Assembly (NCBI RefSeq): GCF_018687715.1
Contig: NC_056764.1
Coordinates: forward strand, 12,049,001 to 12,113,000
From: Carya illinoinensis
Lineage: Eukaryota; Streptophyta; Magnoliopsida; Fagales; Juglandaceae
Direction of reading: 5' to 3'
Length of the DNA stretch: 64,000 nt
Positions 23,798-34,126 of this stretch are shown piece after piece (the stretch's first letter is position 1; each line of letters starts with the position of its first letter). The position numbers and the translations under genes are program-made. The notes beneath the pieces were generated by a model, which saw nothing but the letters and a program-made list of their open reading frames with translations, ran no database searches and was not told where the DNA came from.

Positions 23798-25744
23798 ATG
23801 ATTGCCTAAAACGATATATGTTCAGTTGGGAGGACAATTATGGTTGACAAGTGTCGACTCGGCCATTGAAAACCATAAAAAACCGACCTCAAAGAATTGG
23901 CACACAAACCGATTTGTTCGAATACCAAAGAAGTTCGGATGGTGCAGATGGAATGAAGACGAGGTGGCTCATGGTGTACAAGCTGGTTAGAACGAAGATG
24001 AAATGCCAGAGAAGTGCATGGAGATGGAATGAAGAGGAGGTTGCCCTGAAGCCGTAGTGCAAGCATCGCCAAGGTAGAGGCGACGTTCTCTGTTTCGGAT
24101 ACCAGAGAGTATAGCATCTTTCTCTGTGGCCCGTGGAGGACCGTTGGAGAGCATGCATGCATTCGGTGTTTTCCAAATGGTGTGGAGGAGCTTGGAGCCA
24201 TGAGAGTACAATTCATGCTTTTCAACCCATGGGAGGAAGGAGAAGTGCACCTGGGCTGCTCTGGGCGGTGCTTGAATTCTGGCGTGAGCTATGGAGGAGA
24301 AGTGCGTAACCTGCACTTGGCATTCTCTCCACTTTCTTGGAGGGAGGGCGCCGTACAGAGAGGGACCAGCAGGAAAAGAAAGAAAAAAGAACAAAGAAAA
24401 AAGAGGAAGGGGGTGGCGAAAATGATAGAGATGAAACCCTAATGGGCTTTCCCATTTGTGAATAGGCTGGACTTCTTTTGTTTGGGTTGGGCCCAAGGTA
24501 TTTTTCTCAGTCCATGTGTCTTTAGTTTTTGCTGTGTATTATGTGTTTTTCTGAGTGGTTTTCATGTATTTTTATTTATTTAGTTTGTTTTAGATAGTAT
24601 TAGGAAACATTGTCTTTAGGATCGAGGGTCCATAAAGTTTGTACTCCACTCCAAAGAAGGGGAGTTGTGTGGGCTATCTTAGACGGTAGTTTAAGACAGA
24701 GTTTTATCTTTCATACAGTTAGTTTGGAGGCCTGTCACTCAACGGTTAGTTTGGAGGCATTGGACAAGACCCTATCAGCTGCAAAGAAATTTATGGGTTC
24801 AAGAGCGAGAAAATGTTAGAATTTATCTTGTATTTTTCAGGTCATAAGTTGTAATTGTCCGTTTAATGAATGAATGAAACAATGTTTCACTATTAAAAAA
24901 TAAAATAAAAATTCCTAGTAATAAATTAGCCTATATAAAATAGGGTAAGGCATATAACACGATGAAACCAAACCCCATTGAGGTGTTCCTTCTCCACTTT
25001 TGGAATCTTGCATCAAATGATATTACCTTAATTTTCCAACAACGTAATATTAGATCCCCTTGTGAGTTGGATGCTTTAAATTTTGTTTTAGTTATCACAT
25101 TTCGATTTAAATATTGGAATAGAATACTTGGTACCAGCACATTCCAGTATACCGTTTTGGGATTAGCTATATACATATAAATGGAAGAATTAATAGATTT
25201 CTAAAATAAATATATGTTGATAACATTTTCAAAAAAGGTAGATATATTGGTATCAAAAGATAATATTAAAAAATTCATAAACTTGAGTCGAGATTAAAAA
25301 AAAAAAAAAAAGGAAAAAAAAGAAAAAAGCCCAAAAATAATTAAAAATAATGAGATTAAAAAAAGGAGGACATATTTAAAGTTAAAAAAAATTAAATTAT
25401 ATAAATCCCTTTTAAATTTTAATGAATACATCTAGATTTAAAATTTATAAAAATATTATCCAAACTTAAGAAAATTAAAAAATATCCGTTAAAACAATAT
25501 AAAATGAAATGTAGTTAAGAATTGGTTGGAACAAACCAAAATTGATCAAAACGGGATGGAATTTGGAACAAAATGGAACAAGAATACATAGTGTATTAGG
25601 TGCTACACCAAAATGGGAAATTTCGACCGATCTGGTCATAACAAAACGGAACGGAATTCAAAATTATGTTTGGGATCACAATATCAGAAAACAGTTGAAA
25701 GTCTTGAGATCTAAAATACACGTGTGAAAGAATATAATTGTTGG
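23798..25744. other. Non-homologous insert replacing kinesin 3' exons
   Basis: Homology to kinesin stops inside exon 20 at about 23797. The following DNA has GC-richer composition to about 24460, with a minus-strand open frame (23987-24496, 169 codons) of no recognised family, then the sequence turns AT-rich. A repeated 'ggaatgaaga' motif occurs near 23950 and 24028. It may be an unidentified LTR or other retroelement piece, since 24550-24895 looks like an untranslated 3' end running into A-rich DNA. I cannot name it. Confidence 0.4.
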
Positions 25745-26790
25745 CTTAAGAGGGGAGGGAGGGGGGTTGTGGAAATATGTCATGTATGGCATAGGATTGT
25801 GGAAATTTATTAAAAAAATGATTAGAGATTTTGTTTTTGTTAATCACTTTAGATTTATGGGAGGAGGGGGGGGGGGGTCTTGAATCAGATTTTGACGTGA
25901 TATTTATTGTGGGAATACAACCCTTGAATATTTTTTCTTCTCTTTTTAATATTGTTTTCACTCATGATGTTTCTTTGACAGATTATATGGATAACTCAAA
26001 TGGTTCCCTAAAGTTGAATGTAAGATTAGGAGTTGCTCATGATTGGATGATATCTTAGATTTTTTTCAGTATGTTGTATGCTTCAAACATTGATACTAGT
26101 TGGAGGATGGGTTGCCTTGGAATCATTAGAGAACAAGAGATTTTCAATCAAATCCTTGTATAAGGCTATGCCTTGCCAATCCCTAACTCTTTTCCTTAGG
26201 AAGTGCATTTAGAAGAGCAAGATGCCTCTCATGGTTGGTTTCTCTTGAAAATATCTTGACGATAGATAATTTAAGAAAACGTTTCACTCTTATGGATTGG
26301 TGTTTTATGTGCAAAGGAATTGAGAATTTGTGTAGTCCTTACTACTCCATTGTGAGGTGGCAAAGGTTCTTTGGGATGAGATCTTTAATATGATTGTTAT
26401 TACTTGGGTGATGCCTAGGAGGATAGTGGATTTTCTGACTTGTTGGAGAGGTATCCAGGGTAGCCACCAAATTATTGCCATTTGGAAGATTATTCCTCTA
26501 TATATGGTATGCTTAGCATGAGAGGAACTGCATTAATTTTGAAGATAGAAAGCACTCGTTGGGAGAGAGTTGAGATTTTTTTTTTTTTCTTCCATTTATT
26601 ATTTCTTTGGGCATCTACTACTTGATGGGGGCTTGTTTGCACTGATTTCCTTCTTGTCTTTTCTAGTTCCTAGTTTTATAATGAGGTATTCTCTCTTTTA
26701 TACTGCCTTTGCATTGGCTATGCCCAATTACTTGTTTAATAAAAATTCTTTTAACCATAAAAATAAAATAATTTCTCCAACTTAGAGCCA
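25745..26790 (+). pseudogene. LINE (L1-type) ORF2 3' fragment
   Basis: Broken translations across all three frames match the C-terminal region of plant LINE reverse transcriptases: 'GLWKFIKKMIRDF', 'SLFNIVFTHDVSLTDYM', 'RFSIKSLYKAM', then the zf-RVT region with 'ILTIDNLRKR' and a decayed Cys/His cluster. Many stops and frameshifts. It ends near an A-rich stretch (about 26735-26770), as expected for a 5'-truncated LINE. Confidence 0.8.
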
Positions 26791-27771
26791 AGACAAAAAC
26801 AATCCAACATACAATCGGCTCAAATTCATTGACAATTCTCGACTTCGTTTAAGAAACGTAAATCAAAGAATGCCGTGAAATTAAGGTCAACCGAAAAAAA
26901 CATAGTAAAAATCACGGTCAACCGAAATAAACATTGCAAAAAAGGCTAGAGCCCACAAACGAATTAACGAAGTCAAAGATCTACAAGCTGCTTACTAAAC
27001 TACAGCTACTGCACCACCGTTCGATCCAAATGTCGCATATCCAGATGTAACAAGAAAGAAACACACACTCTCTCTCTTCTTCTTCTTCTTCTTTTTAATA
27101 ACATCGATTTTTTTTAAATAAAAATATTTTATATATAAAAAGGAGTAACCAAGTAGACTAACGTATACAAAAAAACACCTAACCCATAATAAAGCGTCCT
27201 AATGACCCAAAAACAACTCAATATACTAATCCCAAAACTATCCAAAATACCCAAAAATTACACACAACCTCAACCTCAACCCCTTATACTGATTAGATGG
27301 CAGAACCCCATAAATCCTTGCGCAACAGTATGTTCTGTCCTCAATTCTGTGTGCCAGTTTAACAGATTGAATGTGCAAAATTCCCTGTGAATTGTAAAAG
27401 GACAAAATTTTCTCAGGATGAAATTCCTCCAACCTTGTTTACGAACTCCACGAGTACCAATTGAGCTTTATTTTATTTTATTATTATTTAAAAAAAAAAA
27501 AAAAGCTACCGTTTTCTTCCTTTCTCTTCCCTTTTTAAAGGGTTCGAGTGAACTGGTGAAGACAAATTTACTTATTCAATCTCATATAAACCATTTCAAA
27601 AGACAGGAAAAAGTATTGTGATGTCAAACCACACAAATACCGAATTCACCAGCTTGCTCAACTTGATATACAAAATGAACCTATATACTGTAAATGATCT
27701 AGACATTTAGCCAAAAATGCAATATTTGGAGGTAGAAACATATTGATATCTATCTGTAAGGGATATATTCA

Positions 27772-27943
27772 AGGAAAAATTTGGTTATAAGCAATTCTAT
27801 GCACCAATACGTGCATCCATCCAACGTGATTGGTCAGAAAGTCAAACTTTAATGAAAATTGTGCCAATTTAAATTTTGAATATGAAAGCAACAACATTGA
27901 TACGCAGATTGGTATGCGAATTCGCTTGTATATAGCAAGACTC
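27772..27943. mobile_element. 172-bp MITE with empty site in copy 1
   Basis: Flanked by the direct repeat TATATTCA (27764-27771 and 27944-27951). The paralogous spot near 14990 reads 'acatatttcaatggcctc' with no insert. The interior shares 'tgattggtcagaa' and 'gattggtatgcgaattcg' style strings with 55254-55431, so this is a small family. Confidence 0.75.
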
Positions 27944-29311
27944 TATATTCAATGGCCTCAAAGAAGATCAAGTTTCTATTCTACATTTCCTCTGACATAA
28001 ATGTACATTTAACAACCTTCAATGTATAACCACGCACCTTGGCTGGGGATTACAAATGCAAGTTGATGACCTGCAAAAAAAGAAATTACAGCATTGAAAT
28101 CAGATAGCAAGTATACTAAGAACAAATTATTAAGATTCTAAATTACTTTCAAGTCATAATAGGCAAACATGTACAAAATTCAAATAGCTATGGTGGTTTT
28201 CAAAATCTTTTCTACTTAAAAACTCACTCTTTCAAATTTCCTGATGCTTAATCTGAATACTCTCAGATGGATTTAAGTCTTCCCATGAGCTTAATGCTGT
28301 CTTCACCTACCAACTAAAAGAAAAACTAACAACTAATTTTGGTCACACAAAGTAAGAGGATGCTGTCATTTCAAACACATCAGGGGATATCAGTGTGCCT
28401 TTAAGAAACGACAGGTTTTTTCAATACTTTGCCCCTTCAAAATATACTGCCATGCAGAATCTTTGGTAACAATTCACTATGCTATACTTGGCACACATGT
28501 TCTTGTTTAGTAGCTCTTTAGGTTATTATAAGTCGTGGTGTTGCACTCATAATTGAGAGACCAATTTAAACAGTCCAACTAAGGTTTCCCAATTCTATTT
28601 CACTCTACATACAAGCAGGTACACAAAATTATATGCTTAGAAAAAAAAAAGTACACAAAATTATATGATACACTTTGATAAACAGTATATATATATGTAC
28701 GTACATAGGACCCCATTGTTCCTTACGGAGAAGTCAAAAGGCTGCACAACTCATTAATCCTATCTGTGTAATACAAGGCTACAACCTAAAACACCAGCAA
28801 CAGAATAATTAACATTGGCACATAACCTAACAACAGATCCGACCATAAGTTTTATTTCCACATGAATGATGCCAATCAAATTAAACTGGTAATTAAAATT
28901 TAATTTGTGGCGCCTTTTGCTGGCCAGAAGACAATGGAGCCAAAAGACACTAAATCCAAGGCCTGGTAGTGAACCTCTTTTTGGCTTATGGTGAATTATG
29001 AGCAATGAAAATGCGATCTCTCAAAGAGGCACCGTATGTAGAGTCATTGTGACAGTGTCTGGACTGAAATAACTTTCCACTATGTAATAAACGGAGACCC
29101 AAGTCCTGTAACCCATTATTATGCAACCATTTCATTCCATACAGAACTAGATGACAGATTTAAGAGAGAGCTCAAAACAGAAAAAAAAATAGTCTTCGAG
29201 AAACAAATCATTTGATATAAAAAAATATACACACATTCCAAGTAGTGACACAAACAAGAGTGCAACAGCATTCAGAAAGAATAGCAATACTGAAACTACC
29301 TGAATAACTCC

Positions 29312-32300
29312 TCACAATAAGCTTGCACGAAGGAGTTCATCTGGCCTTTCTCTCCCAAATATTTCGTCATCAAAATCATCATTTATGGAATTTTCTTGAC
29401 AGATCAATTTCTTGTCTCGTGTAGAATTTAAGCCAATATCATCACAAAGCATATGACCTTGATGAGTGTCACTGTGCTCAGATCCATGATTCATATCAAC
29501 ATTATCCTCCACATTTTGTCTCACGACAAGTTCCATTCCCTTATCACCATCAATACAAGATGGCTCTACATTGAGATCAGAGAAGAACTCATATCCAGTT
29601 TGATCCCCAGTACCATGATATGCAACGGTCACTGCCCCCTGGTCAGACTGCTCAGCAGTATCTTTCTTCTGCCTTTTCCATTTCTTCGTAGATGAAGTAC
29701 CATCATTTTCAAAATCTTCTTCTTCTCTTTCCCGATGTAAATAAACCCATAATTTCCTTTCCCCATCAAATTGCACGCAAGGGTCACGTTCATAATGCAA
29801 ACGGTCCAGGGCCCCACTAACAACTTGATTAACTTGTGCATCAGACACGTCTTCCACAATATATTGAGAATCTCTTATCAACGTACAAACATCTGCTCTG
29901 GTACCAATGCTTCCAGGCAATCTAGCAGCAGCATCTCTCACAAGACAAAGAATGGTAACATGCGGTGGCCGATTACGTTTCAGCATAAAATGGTCTCGAG
30001 CTTTCGAAGTAGGCTTCCCACCACACCTTCTCAAGGGAGCAACAATGGATTTTCTACCATCAGCTGCCGTGTAAGAGAAGGCCCTGTCAGGAACTGAATA
30101 CCTAAGAACTTCCTCCATGCGAAAATAGGAACGGACTTCTTCAGAGCTTGGGCTAATGGTGTTAAGACTCTTTTGAGCTCTCAGGTCCCTGAACCTTTCT
30201 TTCTCATCCATGTTGATCTGCATCAGTACCAGAGGCGGTTCAGGGAGACTCCCTATTTGTTGAAGTGTCTCCTGACCACTTTTCAGCCAGTTAGCAAAAG
30301 AATCAACTAACTTCACCAGCATTTTGTGAGGAAGACTCCAAGCCTCAGGAGATGTCACCTCCTCAATAATGTCATGATCTGATGAACTATGAGAATCTGG
30401 ACCAATCCAGGACCAACATTTTGTAGACTTTTCATAGGATGCAAGTGCCTTCCAACCTTTCACTCCTAAAGGTGCTGTTTTCGATGAAAATATCTTCAGA
30501 ACTCCCCTCACTAAATCCTGAAGTGGCTCTTGAGTCTCAAGTATACAAGGATCTCCAGGGTTCGACCTGACATGGTTAACAATCTCCTGAACAGTGAGAT
30601 TCCCTTGCCTGCCATGCTCCGAGACATTGGCATCCACCTTCTCATGAGAAGGAATCCCATCAACACTGTCTTTGTGATTTTTGTTCTGCTCCTCTAGGGT
30701 TTTGCCAACCTCTATATCTTCTGGAAGTGGAGTAATCATTGCCAAGCGAACTGCAGAAAGAAGATGTATAATAGAAAACGAGAAGCCCGTATGAACTGTA
30801 GGTGTAATGAGGGTAAATTGTTTTTTCTGTAGTTTGGTTTCCACAGCTCCCATTTCTGCAACATGTGGCTCAGAGTTTTCCATGTCTGAACTATCAGGGT
30901 CTTGGTCTAGTTTCCTTTTCGTTTTCTTCTTCAGAGGAATGGAATCATCAACTTGCCATGGAGAATCAGACTGTATATCACCATCTTCATCTCTTTCATG
31001 CATCTCTGTCATATCCTCCTTTCCTTTCCGCTTCTTAGTCACTGAATTGCAACCTGTTAATGGAGCCTCAGATCTTCCCCTTTGATCATTTAAACGTGCT
31101 TCTTTACCCTGACCTTTCTTCCCAAATCTGCCCCTCCCTTTTTCATCTGCCAACAATTTTTTATCGAGTGGATCATCCTCAGCAACATCATCATGGAAAT
31201 AATCATGTCTAACATCTCTTTTCAGCTTCCGCTCAGCAGGGTAAGTCTTCAATGAGGACATGTGTAACCTTTCAACATGTTCCCCACGTACCTTACCATT
31301 CTTTCCAAATTTGTGTGCTTGTTTCCTACTGCTATCATCATTAAAATTAACCAAGCTGGAAATGTAGCTGTCTCTAAAAGGCTTAGTGGCAGAATCGTAC
31401 AAGGGACTGATATCCCGCATCTTACCCTTCCGCTTCAAAGTGTCGTTTTTTACTCCTGGCACATGCCCATGATTGCTAAAGCCACCAGTTTGTTTTGAAG
31501 GACGCGTGGTCCCTCCAAGATCCCGTACATTCTCCTTCATGTTTTTCTTCCCAAATATGGGCCTTTTAGCATCTAGGCCAGACTGCAACGACTTAAACCG
31601 AGAACCTTCTATAACACCAACTGGGAATGCTAACTTGCTTCTTAATAAAGGATTGGTATCCTCATCATCGTCAAATTGTTCGGATGAGTCTGATTCTGAG
31701 TCTGAACTTTTCATCAACATTCTATTACCCTTCCCATTCTGCACAAAATTACCTTTAATCTTCTCTTTTGATGGTTCTGCTCTCAACTCAGACGGTGAAT
31801 ATCTTTCATTCATCTGTGGTAAAGAAGTTCTAAGTGATTTGTAATTCAGATCAGGAGACTCCCGCTTTGTCTTCCATCTTTTACTTTTAGCATCCCAATC
31901 ATCTGCTCTAAATGAGGAATCCATAGCAAAAGCCGCCCCCTGAGTTTTCTTATGCAATAATGGTTCGGCACAATCTGATGAGTCAACTCTATTTGCTTTC
32001 ACATCCCGGCCTTTAGATGAAGCCCCAACTGAGAATTGCTGAACATTATCGGTATACCTGGAATTCTTAACAAAGTCATAGGAGGTTTTGATATTAGGAG
32101 GCTTTGCAGTCAATGCCTTTACCTCTGACAATTGACTTGAATTCCTGTTCCTACTATAGGCAACTGAATCACTTTTTGAAGACAAAGGCACAGCCACAAA
32201 ACTGTCATCATTTCTTAAAAGCCCACGCTTGTTTCCAACTTTCAAAATCCCAGATTTCTCCATCACACTTCCACGTGGGACATTTTGATCCAGTAAGAGA

Positions 32301-33391
32301 GCCATTCCATATGTCATTTCTTCAGAATCATCACTGATTCTCATCTGATCCCTTGGCCTGAATGCCATTGCCAAATCATATCCCACAGCCTTATTTTGCC
32401 GAGGAAGAGCAGCTACCGAACCATATGGCCCAGAATTTATATCTAAGCCATGGTAAACAGAAGGATTGCAGCCTGTTAAATCCTTAGCTGATGATGGCTT
32501 CAACCCAGCCAACTTTGATTTATCTTTTGCATTTGGCTTTCCTTTTTTTTCTGGCTCCAAAGTCATTGACTGTCTTCGTGGAGGAATGTCCATATTTCTG
32601 CCCACTCCAGGAGCAGAATGGCGACACATTTTCTCTGCAACTTTCTTGTCCTTGATGTTTCTGCTCCACAAACGTTCACCTGACACTCTTTCTGATGAGT
32701 CAGACTCAAAATCCTCCACCTTCTCATACATCAAACTCTTCTCGCTTTTCATAATATTCAAAATACGGAGCCGCTTTTCAATACTGTATCCCCTACAATT
32801 AAGCCAAGCATCCCGTATATGACAAAGGTTACTAACAATATTGTTCTGATAATTCCTCAAAAGATGGTAGTGTTGCCGCTTCTGACAGAAATTCAAACCT
32901 TCCCGGTAAAGAGCTACCCTTGGCTCACACAAACCTCCCTTCAAGGTGTCAAATAATTTCTTAATTGGGCTCCCAAAGTGCAAATTGCAACCCATAAAAA
33001 TCTCTTTGAGAGTAATCATATACGTCTCTTGGTCCATGTCCGGGAGAAACTTGGTGAGACTTAACCTCTCCTCGTCAGTCAAGGATTCATTCCACACATC
33101 CACCGACAATATATCCTCCAGACCAGGAAGATCACAGAGCTCTAATGGAATACTACAAGTCTGACTCCCAACTTGGCAAAACTCTGCCTCGGTTTCTCCC
33201 AATTCCAACAAATCAAAGTCGTCGGACCCTGCCCCAGAATCTGCATCATCAAAGTCATCATCGTCACCCGTTTCAACCGCCGAGCTATGCCGTTGAAGCT
33301 CATCCTCATCGCTGGACAGAGTCTCCCCACTACTAGGCGAAAACTCCGTATCAAACCTCGACATCTTAAAGCTATTCTTTTCAATCGCCAT
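29312..33391 (-). CDS. NFRKB-like protein (INO80 complex subunit type), copy 2
   Basis: Tandem paralogue of the gene at 16425-20501, 1359 aa from MAIEKNSFKM, single open coding exon. The acidic N-terminus, DEUBAD-type domain (DVWNESLTDEERLSL, FLPDMDQETY) and winged-helix region are all kept; the latter is identical in protein and over 400 nt in DNA to copy 1. Scattered substitutions and in-frame indels lie in the charged middle, for example extra residues near 'GKVRGEHVERLHMSS'. The 5' UTR intron (33502-33692) and 3' UTR intron (28071-29299) are conserved. The C-terminus ends GRERPDELLRASLL, longer than copy 1 because of a 2-nt difference. The intact frame suggests it is still under selection; expression is unknown. 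Confidence 0.92.
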   Translation of the reverse strand: MAIEKNSFKMSRFDTEFSPSSGETLSSDEDELQRHSSAVETGDDDDFDDADSGAGSDDFDLLELGETEAEFCQVGSQTCSIPLELCDLPGLEDILSVDVWNESLTDEERLSLTKFLPDMDQETYMITLKEIFMGCNLHFGSPIKKLFDTLKGGLCEPRVALYREGLNFCQKRQHYHLLRNYQNNIVSNLCHIRDAWLNCRGYSIEKRLRILNIMKSEKSLMYEKVEDFESDSSERVSGERLWSRNIKDKKVAEKMCRHSAPGVGRNMDIPPRRQSMTLEPEKKGKPNAKDKSKLAGLKPSSAKDLTGCNPSVYHGLDINSGPYGSVAALPRQNKAVGYDLAMAFRPRDQMRISDDSEEMTYGMALLLDQNVPRGSVMEKSGILKVGNKRGLLRNDDSFVAVPLSSKSDSVAYSRNRNSSQLSEVKALTAKPPNIKTSYDFVKNSRYTDNVQQFSVGASSKGRDVKANRVDSSDCAEPLLHKKTQGAAFAMDSSFRADDWDAKSKRWKTKRESPDLNYKSLRTSLPQMNERYSPSELRAEPSKEKIKGNFVQNGKGNRMLMKSSDSESDSSEQFDDDEDTNPLLRSKLAFPVGVIEGSRFKSLQSGLDAKRPIFGKKNMKENVRDLGGTTRPSKQTGGFSNHGHVPGVKNDTLKRKGKMRDISPLYDSATKPFRDSYISSLVNFNDDSSRKQAHKFGKNGKVRGEHVERLHMSSLKTYPAERKLKRDVRHDYFHDDVAEDDPLDKKLLADEKGRGRFGKKGQGKEARLNDQRGRSEAPLTGCNSVTKKRKGKEDMTEMHERDEDGDIQSDSPWQVDDSIPLKKKTKRKLDQDPDSSDMENSEPHVAEMGAVETKLQKKQFTLITPTVHTGFSFSIIHLLSAVRLAMITPLPEDIEVGKTLEEQNKNHKDSVDGIPSHEKVDANVSEHGRQGNLTVQEIVNHVRSNPGDPCILETQEPLQDLVRGVLKIFSSKTAPLGVKGWKALASYEKSTKCWSWIGPDSHSSSDHDIIEEVTSPEAWSLPHKMLVKLVDSFANWLKSGQETLQQIGSLPEPPLVLMQINMDEKERFRDLRAQKSLNTISPSSEEVRSYFRMEEVLRYSVPDRAFSYTAADGRKSIVAPLRRCGGKPTSKARDHFMLKRNRPPHVTILCLVRDAAARLPGSIGTRADVCTLIRDSQYIVEDVSDAQVNQVVSGALDRLHYERDPCVQFDGERKLWVYLHREREEEDFENDGTSSTKKWKRQKKDTAEQSDQGAVTVAYHGTGDQTGYEFFSDLNVEPSCIDGDKGMELVVRQNVEDNVDMNHGSEHSDTHQGHMLCDDIGLNSTRDKKLICQENSINDDFDDEIFGRERPDELLRASLL

Positions 33392-33692
33392 GAAACATCC
33401 AAAAATGGAAACCAACCCCAGCTACAATAAACCAGAATTACCGCTCCAATTAAACAGTTTCACATATTCACAGCCTTAGTGGACAGAGCCAACTCAAAAC
33501 CCTAAAGAGAAAATATCAAAATTAAGAACTTCTATCAAATCCAAGTCCTAACAATTGTGACTAATTATACAAAACAATGCAGGAAAAATCTGAAGAAAGA
33601 CAGCGAAAAGTCGAATTGGCAACAATTCCACGAGGGGAGAAAATAAGAAGGAAAAAGAATTCTTGAAAATTAGGGATATAACCGAATAGTAC

Positions 33693-34126
33693 CTCATCGT
33701 CGGCCCGAAGATATTGTATGGAGAAACCGAGCACGAAGTCCCAGGCATCGAAGGCAGAGAGAAAACGAAACTGAGTATGGGAGAATCAGCGAAACCCTAG
33801 GAAAGTAGGGACGAGACAAGTATACCTATATATATATATATAGAGAGAGAGAGAGGGAGGGGGGTCGCAGGGGATGGAGAAGACGAGGGTGACATGGAGG
33901 GATGCGAGCCGTCTGATTAGGAGGCAGAAAAAGACGAGGAAAAGGGCGAAAAGGGGCAGAAAAGAGGCGTGTTTGGGGGAGAGGTTTAATAGAGAAAGGA
34001 GAAAGGGAAGAAGAAGAGAGACACAGAAAGAGAGACTAGAGAGAGAGAGAGAGAGAGAGAGAAGGCGGGTGCGCAGAGGTAAAGAGTCTGAGTGAAAGAG
34101 GGAGAGAGGGAAGGCAGCAAGTGCCT
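33693..34126 (-). promoter_or_regulatory. NFRKB copy 2 first exon and promoter
   Basis: Paralogue of 20811-21245: same noncoding exon ending 'gatgag|gtact' on the minus strand, same GA-rich tract and TA-rich 'tatatatatata' near 33830. GA runs are longer here (about 34038-34063). Similarity ends about 34126. Confidence 0.5.

Larger units (their letters stand above)
22838..34126. repeat. Segmental tandem duplication, unit 2
   Basis: Second copy of 9904-21250, offset about 12.9 kb. It includes a shrunken kinesin remnant, a non-homologous insert (about 23798-26940) and NFRKB copy 2 with its leader and 3' UTR intron. Confidence 0.85.

Noticed and set aside
23987..24496. 169-codon minus-strand frame
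   Set aside because: No recognisable domain, overlaps other frames of similar length, and lies in an inserted block; kept only as part of the gap note.
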